Shown: piece by piece, positions 20,998-32,384 of the stretch
Layout: each line of letters begins with the position of its first letter
How positions within the stretch are numbered: position 1 is the stretch's first letter
Assembly (NCBI GenBank): GCA_030704615.1
Contig: CM060733.1
Location: 36,830,001-36,890,000, forward strand
Direction of reading: 5' to 3'
From: Takakia lepidozioides
Lineage: Eukaryota > Streptophyta > Takakiopsida > Takakiales > Takakiaceae
DNA: 60,000 bases
Position numbers and translations under genes: made by a program
The notes under the pieces: model-generated
Database searches by the model: none
The model's input: the letters and a program-made list of their open reading frames with translations, nothing else
Told to the model about the DNA's origin: nothing

Positions 20998-21928
20998 CTA
21001 CAAGTAATTGATTTATGGGCTGCATTGACAGTATACTAGAAAGCATGAGGTTGACTTCAGCACTGCTCTGGTGTTTGAACTCGTCGCACATGTGGCTGTA
21101 GTGGCCCTGCCAGTAAAACACCAGGCAGAAATGACGAAACAACTCTCTCTATATATCTCTCTGTCACTCTCTGTGGACAAATAGCTACGGGCAAACATCT
21201 TAAATGAGTACATTCTAAGACCACTATAAACTGTCTTCAAAAAAGTTAAACCAAAAGGAGATGATCTTACATCCACAGGAAGAGAGGGGGAGCGAAAATA
21301 TGTAAAGAAAAAGCAGCAATTGATTAGTCCCAAGGAGGCCCAGAGGAAGTAGAACCAACAAAAACAGAACTTGTTCAGAGTTGCTCTGATACGGGAGTGC
21401 ATCATGCAGACACGCTGTTAACCACTTCAGGAGCTCGTAGCATCCATATGAAAGAAATTTATTCTGTGGCCTGATGGCCTAAGAGTAAATGTACTCAAAA
21501 GAGTAATATGCTTTGGCAGTGCACAGATCTAGCAATGACCTTTCTCCTGGGTTGCATGTTTGACTTCAGTATGGAACTATCACAGCTCCTACACAAGACC
21601 ATCTCCTCATCTGAGCTTGATATTTACTTCAGTTACATCAAGTACAAAAGTGACATCAGGAGGCAAGTAGAGAGTGACAGTCAAGAGAATAAAACTGGGT
21701 CACATAATGGATCACACATGATACAAAATGATAGACCTAAGGAGAAAGAAAATGTATGATATATTCAAGATGACCACTGGGGCTGGCTCCAGGGAAGATG
21801 AGTCGTCCTGGCACAGAGTTTGGTAGATGTGAAACGGGCCATTGAGGGGTATCCTGGTTCGAATTTGCTGGCACAAAAGTACCTAACAAAGCCAATGCTG
21901 ATAAATGGTTACAAGTTTGACTACGCAT
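20998..21928. other. non-coding spacer
   Basis: No gene recognised. Several short open frames exist on both strands without conserved motifs. Confidence 0.4.
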
Positions 21929-22571
21929 TTATGTACTTATTCCATGGAGACAGAACTTTGGTGCAGATCGCAAACCTGCTGATGGGTTGGGGAGTTTGCA
22001 GGGTGCTTTTGCTGGGGCTTCTTTCGTCGTTTCCATCTCTGACTCCGAGCTGGTCTCATTCAAGTCTTCATGTGCGGCATAATCTTGGTCTTGCTGCAGT
22101 TCTTGCTCTCGTGCCTCCTTTGCATTTGACTCCGCTTGAACTTGCGCTTCCTCCTCTTGCTCTACCTCTTCCCGTTGTGACATTGCAAAGTGCAGGAGTT
22201 GAACTCTGTAACTTTGGCGAGGAGGACCTGTGTGTTTGAGGATTTCCTCGATGAGGCGTTTAGGGCGACTCAAGCTCTCTTCGACACTACAAAGAAGAAG
22301 AAAGACAAAGTCAGCAGCTGAGAACCCTAACATATCCTCTCTGCGGGTTTGGAGCTTTTAATGCGGTCTCATGGCTAGGGCTAGGTAGGGGATATGAAAA
22401 AAATGGAAGTTCGGACCTCTTTCCAATGTCGTAGATCTTGAGCCGTGCGAAGAATGCCTTGTTCTCCGCTTGACGCTTTGCTCGTTCTACCTCCCTTGCT
22501 GTAGGCTTGCGCCCTGGTGTAACTTCTGGACACTCTATTTGGGTCTCCATTTTCTGACAAATCTCGCTCAC
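21929..22571 (-). CDS. small two-exon ORF, uncharacterised
   Basis: Exon 1 is 22571-22417 and exon 2 is 22286-21929; the intron 22416-22287 (130 bp) has donor GTCCGA and acceptor TTTGTAG. The join is in frame (155 + 358 = 513 bases, 170 residues and a stop). The N-terminal half is basic and helical (EVERAKRQAENKAFFARL, then RPKRLIEEILKHTG), and the C-terminal half is a Glu/Gln-rich acidic stretch. I recognise no family. The start lies only 8 bases from the start of the divergent CACTA transposase frame at 22580, so it may be an accessory gene of that element or a chance neighbour. Splicing is predicted by eye. Confidence 0.4.
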
Positions 22572-22579
22572 TCGCCAAG

Positions 22580-25500
22580 ATGATCCCTCCTACTGCCCGT
22601 CGATTGCAAAGGCGGACACAAGCAAAACATGACGATGACAGACTGTGGAAACTAGAGGAAGCGCGAGCAAGAAGACTGGGTCTTTGGAAAATTCTATGTC
22701 CATGCAATGCCTGTCATGGTGGGAACTGGCAAACCATTGGTCGGGCTAAGCGTCATTTGCTTCTGAACTTGCAAGATCCTAACTTACGAGAACTCCCGGT
22801 GCATCTCTCTGGATTCTCTTCCCTTTGCAGATGCATACTTTTTGAAATTATAAGAAACAGTTCAAATTCTTGGTAGCAGTATTGTTGTAAGGTGTAGAGT
22901 ATTGTACATGCCTGTTTTTCTATTGCCACGTGGCTGTATAATGGCACGTTCCACATCCACTATTGCAAATGAAAAAACTCTCCATCTTATAGTGGACTGA
23001 CATGTGGCATCTAATATGTACTAAGCAGGAAAACTCTGGAGACAAACATGAGGGGTTTAGGACGGAAACCAGCCCTGCAGGTGGTCCTGATACCTTGGAT
23101 CGTAATCTTGACATGCTTAGAATGCTCCGGGAGACATTCGCAACTATAGATAATGGGGTGCAAACTGGTGATGCACATGAGATGGAACACAGGGCCAATG
23201 GGACACAGATGGAGTGCCAGAGCAAACTGATGGTGGACTGCAGAGCGATGGTGATCGTGGTGCAGCGAGTGCCTTACGTTTTGAGCACGAGGCATTCAGG
23301 GCTTTATATGTAGGGAGTTCTTCCTCTCGATTGTCTGCTACCTTACTGCTGTTAAATGCTTGTCAAACCCATGGTGTGTCAAACACCTTTGTCGATGAAC
23401 TCCTTACATTATTAGGAAGACAACTGTTGCCAGCAGACAATTACCTGCCAAAGTCCCACTATGAGGCAAACAACTCATAATGGAACTCGGGCTTCATTAT
23501 GAGAGTATACATGCATGTCCGAAAGGCTGTGTGTTGTTCAGAAGGGAGCTTCAGAATTTGGAGGTTTGTCCAAAATGTCAGGCACGTCGTTATATGGTGG
23601 GTACGAAGACACCAATACCTTGTAAGGTCCTTCGACATTTCCCTATCATTCCAAGGCTGCTTTGAATGTATAAAGCCAAGTCCATCTCAGAGTTAATGTC
23701 ATGGCACTTTAAGAATCGAAGTCAGGATGGCTTGGTTAGGCACCCAGCAGACAGCAAAGCTTGGGCCCACATTGACCAAAAATGGCCTGAGTTTGCAGCG
23801 GACCCCAGAAATCTGCGATTGGGTCTTGCATGGGATGGTGTCAATTCTCACAGTGATAAATCAAACAAATGGTCAACATAGCTTGTCATGTTGGTGAACT
23901 ATAATCTTCCACCCTGGCTGTGTACTAAGCCATTTTTCACGATGTTGGCTTTATTGATTCCTGGACCACAATCTTTGGGAAATGACAATGCAGATGTTTA
24001 TCTGCAGCCCCTTGTGGATGAGCTGAAATTGTTGTGGGAAGTTGGTGTGGAGGCATTGGATGGAAGCAGCCCAATGGGCCAACAGTCATTTTGCATGAGG
24101 GCCATCTTGATGTGGTCAATCCATGACTTTCCAACTTATGGGTTGCTAGCAGGATGCGCACACGGGGGATACAAGGCCTGCCCAGCTTGCGGCCCTAATG
24201 TTGATTCCAGGTACTCCAAGGCATGCAAAAAAGTTTTGTATCTTGGTCATAGGAGATACTTGCCTGTTGTTCATCCCTACAGGAATAACTCATCCCACTT
24301 TAATGGACATGTGGAACATAGAGTAGCTCCTATGGTGGTCACTACAAGTGAGCAATTTGACCGGGCTACAGCCGGAGAGTTGTATCTCGCAATGGGAGGG
24401 GCTGAGGGGGGAAAACAAGACCCTTCAAAGGAACATGGCATGAAACGGGTCACTATTTTGAACCAATTGCCATACTCGAAAGACTTACTCATCCGATACA
24501 CACTGGATGTGATGCATTGTGAAAAAAATTTGTGTGAGAATGTGCTGAGAACCATTCTTGGGGAGAAGGACACGGCCACATCTAGGAAAGATATGGAACT
24601 AAATGTCATTCGTGAACAATTGTGGTTGAGACCCCATCCCTCTCAACCGAACAAGTTGGTGAAGCCTTTGGCCCAATATGGTCTTACTGAAGATGAGAAG
24701 GTGCTGTTTTGGAAACGTTGGCTGTAGTAAAGGCCCCCACATGTTATGCTGCCACATTCCATAAACATGTGGCTGACAATAAACTGTCTACGATGAAAAC
24801 CCATGACTACCATGTAATGATGCAGTAGATTTTACCTCTTTGCATTCGAGGGGTAGTGGGAAAGGGTCCACGGATGGCAATTATGAGGCTTTCTCGAGTC
24901 TTCCGAAAAGTGTGTGCGAAGACCATTAATCCAGCTGAGCTACCGGCCTTAAAAGAAGATGTTGCAATCACTATGTGTCTGCTGGAGAAAGAATTCCCTC
25001 TGTCATTTTTTGATGTCATGACTCACTTGCTTGTACACCTTGTGGACGAATTGGAGGTGTGTGGTCCTGTGTCTAGCCGTAGGATGTATCCTATGGAACG
25101 GTATATGAAGACATTAAAAGGCTATGTAAGGAATATGAGCCGACTTGAAGGGAGCATGGCGGAAGGGTATGCTTTGGATGAGGCCCTAGGGTTTCTAACT
25201 AAGTATATGGCTGAATTTCATGCTACAAGCCGAAGGGTGTGGGACTCCAATGAAGAAGACTCAGTTAGTGGGGAGGTGGTTCAAGGATTGGGAAGTGTAT
25301 GAGTCCTCACCATTCAAGAACGAGACAGTGCACACGAGTATATTTTGCACAACACAGATTGCATGAAACCATTCCTTGAGTAAGTATGTTGCTTATCATA
25401 TCATGTGTGTTTCATTTCTGCCAATGATATAAGCTGTAATCCTAATTTGCAATTCTCATTTGAACAGGGCCTATGAAGAGGAGATGGCTCATAAAAGCAT

Positions 25501-26376
25501 CCCGCACTGAGTTCAGAACATCATTCCTTTGTGGACAAGACCAGGACCACCACAATGGAGAAATTCCATACCCAATAGATATGCGCTTACTGGCTCCATT
25601 CCATGAATGGATTGAAGATGCTGTCCAACGCAAGGTCAGTTCAGGTGAGTCCTATGATTTGGACATATGCCATTTATGTATACCACCAGCAGTACAGTCC
25701 TTGGGCTCCATGTATGCTTACGGCAATCACTTTTGAGCAATACGTGATGGGACTGGCGCCACAGACACGGTGACATTTTGATTCTGGAGTTGCTCAAGTA
25801 TTCCATCAGGAAAGTGAAAACAGTGCAGGTATGTCCAGACGAGTGTTATCCCAATTGGAATATGTGGGTGTTGTAAGAGAAATAATTCAACTGGATTACA
25901 GAATTCTTCGCCCAATTCTATTCTTATGTAGATGGGTGAGGTCACACATGGTGGGCCGGAATGCCACCATGAAACGAGATGATTATGGCTTTATCTTGGT
26001 TGACTTCAGTCGCATGTTACCTCGGATGGAGCGGCCCTGGACATTCCCTAGTCAGGTGGAGCAAGTTTTTTTCTCGGATGAAAAAAGTTCACGAGGGAAC
26101 TAGAAGGTGGTCCTTCACAAGGACCCTCGATCCCAACGAGTGGTTCACGATATTACAGAAGTGGCACTGGGTGAGGGAGACACTTATGTAGGCATGGTGC
26201 CTCCTGAAATTCATCATAACATCATGACTAAGCCTGCTGTTAATTGTGTTCCTTTGAGTGAGGCAGATGAATTGGCCATTGCCAACTTGAATGCACCTGC
26301 AAGGCAGAGGCAAAATGGTAGAAGACGGAGGCAAGCTCCACATGGGAGGTACCAGACCAGTTGTGCTATGGTCTAG
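22580..26376 (+). pseudogene. CACTA (En/Spm) transposase Tnp2, decayed
   Basis: Domains in order: an N-terminal segment with LCPCNACHGG resembling the transposase-associated domain (22580-22876); the Tnp2 core (Transposase_21 type) from about 23390, with LPKSHYEA, CPKGCVLFRREL, CPKCQARRY, WDGVNSH, WSIHDFPTYGLLAG and CPACGPNV; RYTLDVMHCEKNLCENVL at about 24499; a DUF4218-like block (25010-25210, with HLLVHLVDELEVCGPVSSR and MYPMERYMKTLKGYVRN); and a DUF4216-like block (25855-26085, with LFLCRWV and DDYGFILVDF). It is interrupted by stops at 23663, 23879, 24826, 25300 and 25734, by frame changes near 23475 and 24717, and probably by others. An intron lies at 25380-25467. Element ends were not identified. 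Confidence 0.8.
25380..25467 (+). other. intron in the CACTA Tnp2 pseudogene
   Basis: The 88-base segment begins GTAAGTATG and ends TTTGAACAG. Its removal joins ...KPFL-GA to G-AYEEEM in frame (phase 2), matching a reading that continues the Tnp2 protein. Donor and acceptor are both strong matches to the plant consensus. Confidence 0.65.
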
Positions 26377-26989
26377 AGTTGGTTTCTGCTATTGACTTGA
26401 TACAGCATGGTACCTTGCATGGGTGGGAGTGACTGAGCTGTTGGGGTGGGCAGAATTCTAACAAACACACTTTCATTTGTGACAGTGAACCCTAAACAGT
26501 CATGAAGCTGTGGCATGAATACTTTTCTGACCCTAATCAATGGTGGCCCAATTGTGGCAAAAAGGTGAATGTCTGTTGGATTACAGAGAGTAGCAGATGC
26601 ACTTGAGCATATGAACTAGTGTGAGAAGTTGAGTTGGGTGTTTCCTAGAACAAATGTAGGCTCTTATTGTCAGCTGCTACCAGCAAGGCAAGGATGTATG
26701 CATGATTTGTGCAGAGGCATGGATAGCTGAAGGAGCAGGGATAGAGTGTGGGTCCAGATTCATCCAAGAGGGCCACATTTCAATCACAACATTGCCTATG
26801 ATTCATTGTGGAAGAATAGCTACAAGAAACCTGCATGGGTAGATTTTCAACTGGAAGCCGCAGCAGTAGCGACACAATTGGTAAAATCAGGCGATGAGGG
26901 CACCTTCTTCAACACATTTCACCCTGTTTTTCCCTCTTATCAGAATCGGCCCTAAATTTCCATGTTGAATTCTGCAAGTTAGCTAGTGG
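26377..26989 (+). pseudogene. PDF-motif-like remnant, copy A
   Basis: Plus-strand reading gives KLWHEYFSDPNQWW at about 26508-26549 and, in another frame, RGPHFNHN followed by SLWKNSYKKPAWVDFQLE (26767-26850). These resemble the two halves of the PDF motif (WWDNR ... PDFKH ... LW) known from organellar single-stranded DNA-binding (OSB) proteins. Inverted copies lie at 32385-32960 and short copies near 30010 and 30845. Many stops and frame changes are present. Assignment to the PDF motif is from memory of the family. Confidence 0.4.
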
Positions 26990-28370
26990 TGGACACATGT
27001 ATGCCAAATGTGGGAGCATTGAGGATGCGTGTTCAACACTATGGCTGAACGAGATTGTGCGTTTGTAGTGCGTGTGCAAGTCTGGCAGCCGTGCAAAAGG
27101 GCAAAGAGGTGCATGGTTGCATCACCAAAGCTGGAATTGTAACAGATGCGATCCAAATGTGGGGAGCATCAAGGGTAAGCCTGGCAGCTCTGGAAAAGGG
27201 AAGAGGTCCATGGTTTCATTGTCAAAGCTGAAATTGTACCTGATGTGATTCTGAACAATGCCCTCGTGGACATGTATGCCAAATGTGGGAGCATCAAGGG
27301 CAAGCCTGGCAGCTCTGGAAAATGGAAGATTAGGTCCATGGTTTCATTGTCAAAGTTGGAATTGTACCTGATTGTCATTCTGGACAATGCCCTCGGACAA
27401 TGCCCTCGTGGACATGTATGCCAAATGTGGGAGCATGAAGGGCAAGCCTAGCAGCTCTGGAAAATGGAAGATCAGGTCCATGGTTTCATTGTCAAAGCTG
27501 GAATTGTACCTGATGTGATTATGGACAATGCCCTCGTGGACATGTATGCCACAGGTGGGAGCATCAAGGGCAAGCCTGGCAGCTCTAGGAAAGGGAAGAT
27601 CAGGTCCATGGTTTCATTGTCAAAGCTGGAATTGTACCTGATGTGATTCTGGACAATGCCCTCGTGGACATGTATGCCAAATGTGGGAGCATGAATGGCA
27701 AGCCTGGTAGCTCTGGAAAAGGGAAGATCAGGTCCATGGTTTCATTGTCAAAACTGGAATTGTACCTGATGTGATTATGGACAATGCCCTAGTGGACATA
27801 TATGCCAAATTTGGGAGGATGAAGGGCAAGCCTGGCAGCTCTGGAAAAGGGAAGAGGTCCATGGTTTCATTGTCAAAGCTAAAATTATACCTGATGTGAT
27901 TATGGATAATGCCCTCGTGGACATGTATGCCAAATGTGGGAGCATCAAGGGCAAGCCTGACAGCTCTGGAAAAGGGAAGAGGTCCATGGTTTCATTGTCA
28001 AAGCTGGAATTCCTGATGTGATTATGGACAATGCCCTCGTGGACATGTATGCCAAATGTGTCAGCATGAAGGGCAAGCCTGGCAGCTCTGGAAAAGGGAA
28101 GAGGTCCATGGTCTCATTGTCAAAGCTGGAATTGTATCATGATGTGATTCTGAATAATGCCCTCGTGGACATGTATGCCAAATGTGGGAGCATCAAGGGC
28201 AAACCTGGCAGCTCTGGAAAAAGGGAAGAGATCCATGGCTTCATTGTCAAAGCTGGAATTGTACCTGATGTGATTCTGAACAATGCCCTCGTGGACATGT
28301 ATGCCAAATGTGGGAGCATCAAGGATGCGAAGGCAATTTTCCAACACTATGGCTCTTGGAGTGATTTTGA
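26990..28370 (+). repeat. tandem array of PPR-derived units (about ten, roughly 125 bp)
   Basis: The array is built of units that read [19 protein letters not shown] then [13 protein letters not shown], i.e. one PLS-type pentatricopeptide repeat. The marker TTCATTGTCAAAG (or a near form) starts at 27215, 27343, 27485, 27613, 27741, 27866, 27991, 28113 and 28240, with a diverged first copy near 27117. Spacings are 128, 142, 128, 128, 125, 125, 122 and 127 bases. Because most spacings are not multiples of three, the frame changes from unit to unit, so the array cannot encode a long PPR protein. A full PPR motif unit is 105 bases, so the period is longer than one motif. The last unit ends SIKDAKAIFQHYG, a normal PPR continuation. 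Confidence 0.85.
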
Positions 28371-29800
28371 CATGTACCAGCGAAGGGGAGAAAGTGGGGC
28401 CCTCAGTAGACGAGTTGAAAAGCACTAGTTAAAAAGCACTGGCGCTTGATAGGGTGGGGCAAAATTCAGGCTGGGGTGATCATTGATATCCCGGACGCAG
28501 TGTAAAAAAGACGGTTGTGAGTGAAGTACACCCATAAAAAAAAATCCATGCTGTCTCAAAAAGGGAGCCAGTCACAAAGAGCAAGGCACTTTGTCTAAGC
28601 TTCTCAAATCTAGCAACAATGTGGACAGGGAGGGAGTCATTGGGAACAATTTTTGTAAGGTGGCAAAGAAAACCTTGTCTGAGGATCACTGGATATTTCT
28701 CTAGTACGGTTGGATTAGTAGAGATTGAAATCCGTGCTCAGCTCAGCTTCAGACTGTCTCATTGTGAGGGGTCACGCTTGACTGGACAGAAATGGGATTG
28801 ACATTGCCGGGCTCACAAATCTCTGAGACGACATGTGGTAGTTTTATCTATAGCTTCTCAAAGCAATTGTTTTACATTGTTCATTATAGTGTGACATTCT
28901 CATAACGATATTGTCGTTAGCTGCATGAGCAGTGCATCTTTTTGGACTGCTGGTTCCCGGAGGGATTATATGTGACAAGACAGAGGGCAAGTTATAGCCA
29001 ATAGTTGCAGGCAGTGTTCAATATTGAAGAGAATTCTATGCCCTTTCGGTTCTGCCGATCTCCTTCTCATTTTACTTGAGGTTGTCTATTTTGAGAGCTT
29101 TGATGTTTGGATGAAAATGCATTTTGGAATCAACTTAAAGGGATGGCCTGCACTGGTGGGCATTCTAAACGAGCTGGCAAAGAAAAACTACAAGTCCCAC
29201 AGCCCTCTACATGCAGACCCCATAACCCTAATAACCTTTTTGAACTAAATTCTCTAAACAAAAGTCTATGTGTTATGTCGTCCGGGGCATGTTGAATAGA
29301 GGTGGAAGTCATTTTATCCATCCATCTTCCACCTGGATGGTCAATGTGCCACGCCATATAGTTGCCCCAAAGTCCTGTAGGACATCTCACACTCACCTCA
29401 CATTCCATGACTCATTTCACACTCATGTCAAATGCCCCATATGAATGATCTTGGTCAACATCCATTGACCGTATGGGTGTCATTCGAGTGTGAAATTTGT
29501 AACACCATGTGGCTTTTCCTACAATGGTCCAGATCCCACCTTGCCTCCTCTCACATGGGTGTAAGAAGAGCCGTTCAAAGTGCCAGGTGTGAACTATGGG
29601 TGGTGTTGGAAAAACCAGTTTCTCTAGTAATGAGCCCCTCCTGTGTCCCGACCCCCTGCCCTCAAGGCAAAGGGCCACGACAGGATTGCGATTGGGATTG
29701 CGACGCCGGGGCGTCGTAAAAAAGCGAAGCGGGCTCGGCGTCACGGGCTCAGTGCCGCACGGGGCGTGGGGGCGCGGCTGGCGTATCAAACCCCCCCCCA
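28371..29800. other. spacer with one GC-rich patch
   Basis: No gene recognised. Position about 29640-29790 is markedly more GC-rich than its surroundings and holds overlapping open frames in several phases without a supported family. Confidence 0.4.
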
Positions 29801-30100
29801 CATTTGTTGTAGTGGCTTGCAGGGTATGCACAGCAGGGGCACGAGATGGAGGCTTTGGAGACCTATGAGCAAATGATTGGGGAAGGGTGAAGCCCGACCA
29901 CATCAGGTTTGTGTGCGTTTGCAGTGAGTGTGCAAGCCTGGCAGCTCTGGAAAAGGGCAAAGAGGTGCATGGTTGCATCGCCAAAGCTAGAATTGTACCA
30001 GATATAATTCCCTGTGGATCAATAGCTACAAGAAACCTACATGGGTAGATGGTCAACTAAAGGCTGCAGCTGCAACGGCACAGTTGAAAAAAACCAGACA
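29801..30100 (+). pseudogene. PPR remnant joined to a PDF-like remnant
   Basis: The reading holds pieces of one PPR unit: an ETYEQM-like stretch (29856-29880), SECASLAALEKGKEVHGCIAK (29924-29985, with small changes) and ARIVPDII. It then jumps directly to LWINSYKKPTWVDGQL (about 30006-30060), the PDF-like tail seen in copy A. The C-terminal PPR motifs between them are missing. This suggests an internally deleted copy of a PPR protein gene that ended in a PDF-like domain. Confidence 0.45.
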
Positions 30101-30271
30101 CCTCAACCATGACCACAGCTTCTGAAAGAGGATCAAGAGAGGGAGTCCACAATGCCCCTTCTGGCAATTCTGGGCATGTGAAGATGCTTTGCGGTAGACA
30201 GACTAACAGAGGCTCTACAAACTTTAAACCAATGAGGCATTTCAGCAGATTTAGGTACGTGTGTCTGTCTC

Positions 30272-30742
30272 TTGCTTATGTGCATCAATTTGGAAGGTCT
30301 GGAAGCTGGAAAGCAGGTGCACACTCACATAATCCAAAGTGGATTCACGCCAAATATTTTTCTACTCAACACCCTTGTCTCCATGTATGTTAAGTGCGGG
30401 AGCATCATGGATGCTCACCAAGTGTTCAACATAATGCCTCGACGATCTTTGATCACGTGGAATATAATGTTGGCAGGAGTTACCAAGCATGGGTGTGGTA
30501 GGAATGCTTTGGAGACCTATGAGCAACTGCTGCGGGAAGGGGTGAAGCCCAACCACATCACATCTGTTTGTAATGCATGTGCAAGCCTGGGAGCTCTGGA
30601 AAAGGGCAAAGAGGTCCACGGTGACATCATCAAATCTAGAATTGTACCCAATGTCATTCTGAACACTGCCATGGTGGACTGCATATATGCCAAATGTGGG
30701 TGCATCGAGGATGGAAAGGAAGTGTGTCGACAATATGGTTAA
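30272..30742 (+). pseudogene. PLS-class PPR protein fragment
   Basis: 156 residues hold about four consecutive PPR motifs. They include GLEAGKQVHTHIIQSGFTPN, LLNTLVSMYVKCGSIMDAHQ, LITWNIMLAGVTKHGCG, LETYEQLLREGVKPNHIT, ALEKGKEVHGDIIKSRIVPN and YAKCGCIEDGKEV. This P-L-S arrangement is typical of plant organellar RNA-binding proteins that act in RNA editing or splicing. There is no N-terminal targeting peptide and the C-terminus is lost at a TAA at 740 of the 30 kb block; after it the reading goes on out of frame with LWSAMITGYAQQGRG and, at about 30845, LWKNSSKKPPW, a PDF-like tail. A full protein would be several times longer, so this is a truncated copy. Confidence 0.65.
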
Positions 30743-30900
30743 ATGAGATGTGGTGTTGTGGAGTGCGATGATTACAGGATATGCACAACAAGGGCGTGGA
30801 TGGAGGCTTTGGAGACCTATGAGCAATGATGCGGGAAGGGGTGATTCCCTGTGGAAAAATAGCTCCAAGAAACCTCCATGGTTAGTGGTCATACTGTTCC
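30743..30900 (+). pseudogene. frame-shifted end of the PPR fragment with PDF-like tail
   Basis: The reading MVLWSAMITGYAQQGRGW continues the PPR fragment in another frame and, after a small deletion, meets CLWKNSSKKPPWL at about 30842-30885. The same join of a PPR unit to this tail is seen at 29801-30100, which supports an ancestral gene with this domain order. Confidence 0.4.
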
Positions 30901-32384
30901 TTGTCTGCAAACTCACTACCACAAAAACATTTGAAGCATTCTAACCTATTTCATGCACAGATTTCCATTTGTTTCCATTTCTACTTCACTAGTAGGAATG
31001 GTGTCCGTTTCAACCAGAGTCTATGCGACTGGTATCCAAAAGCACCCATTCTGTGACTGGGGTGGCATTGAAGGAAGTGTCGTGCACGACTTCGGGGTCG
31101 GCAGGTTTTTCTGGCTATTAAATAGAAAAATAGAAAAATAAAAAATAGAAATTCTGAAAATGCCGAGTTGTTTAAACTATTGCAATTGCGACTAAAAAAA
31201 TAAAATTTGGCGATTAAAGACTTGTTCAGCAAATATGGTAATGGGGCGAAAATGGCCCGTCGTAAGAAGCACTCGTTCTGCGACTACCATGAATGAAATA
31301 TCCCCATTGCATGATTACAGGGATGATTATGTCACTGCTTCATGTACCTGTTGAAATGGGACCAATACGTAACTACCACTTCATCAACGTGGTGACTCTA
31401 GTAAACGTTCAGTGGACGTTAAATAATCTTTATCCTTTATCTTTTAGGCTTGTACTCTTTCTCTTCTGCTCTTCTGTTCCCTCGCAAGTGTGTCTGACGC
31501 AGCTCCATGTCCTCAAAGTCGTTTCCACTAAGCCATTCTGTGCTATAAACTGCAGTATCCATGAAAAATTGTAGGGCTCCATGTCCTCCAAATCGTTTCC
31601 ATGAAATTTGAGTAAACAAGGATGCGGGCTCCTACATCACCTTTAAAACACGTCCTTCTGAGGGGCCCCCTCCTTTTCTATTTCCAGTGTATTCATATAT
31701 ATATATAGTTGAACAGCCAAAGCGTTTGGCCATGCCAATCGATTTGATTGACACTATTTAGAAGTTGTTTTATCACAAGGTCGTACTAAAGCTGAAACAT
31801 GTGTTGATTTTGCATCGACCTTTGCCTTCGATTGACATTCTGGTTCAAAGTTCTGTCTGTGGAGATTTCTTTGGAAGGCATAGTTTCTTATCATAGTGTG
31901 TGCATGGGTACAAGAGTGGATTCACACTAGCGAATCATAGAATATTTCTTGAAGGAGGTTGGGCGGGCAAAGAGAGCTCCATGCAACCAACATCCAGTTC
32001 GTGTGGAGATTACGTCTCTATGTGATGGCATTGACACCTTGAACAAGCCACTATGCGACACGTGTCATATTTCACACCTTTGACAAGTCACTATGTTACA
32101 CATGTTCGTTCCTGTGTGGTGGTACACATTAGTTAATTATTAATTGATTTCCAATATTAAGTTTGAATATTAATGGATTTAATTTATTGTTATTGTTATT
32201 ATTATTATTATTATAGGGAAAATGGACAGTGGCCTTGATGAGAACATTATTAAATAACAAAATATTTAAATTATGTTTTTTTAGAAATTATATTTATTCG
32301 CTCAGATACCGAAACACACCCTTTGCAGGGAAGGAGAGTTTGCCTTAGTGTCTATGCTGAGTTGCGTCTCCTACTCTCTGTAAT
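30901..32384. other. AT-rich spacer with ATT microsatellite
   Basis: No gene recognised. A short ATT run lies at about 32196-32215, A-rich runs at 31125-31215, and TATATATATA at about 31698-31708. Confidence 0.5.

Noticed and set aside
21850-21870. GGTTCGAAT resembling a tRNA B box
   Set aside because: No matching A box or acceptor stem could be placed around it.
24277-24609. A 110-codon minus-strand frame
   Set aside because: It lies wholly opposite the conserved Tnp2 core and has no motif of its own.
22285-27070. CACTACAAAG at 22285 and GTTTGTAGTG at 27061 looked like the two ends of a CACTA element around Tnp2
   Set aside because: The first is part of a plausible intron acceptor of the minus-strand gene, and the second lies inside PPR-derived sequence where the related copy at 29917 reads TTTGCAGTG. 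The match is probably chance.
29643-29790. A basic reading in the GC-rich patch with ATPGRRKKAKRARRHGLSA, faintly like ribosomal protein L34
   Set aside because: The similarity is limited to Arg/Lys-rich composition and the core L34 signature is absent; several overlapping frames are open only because the patch is GC-rich.
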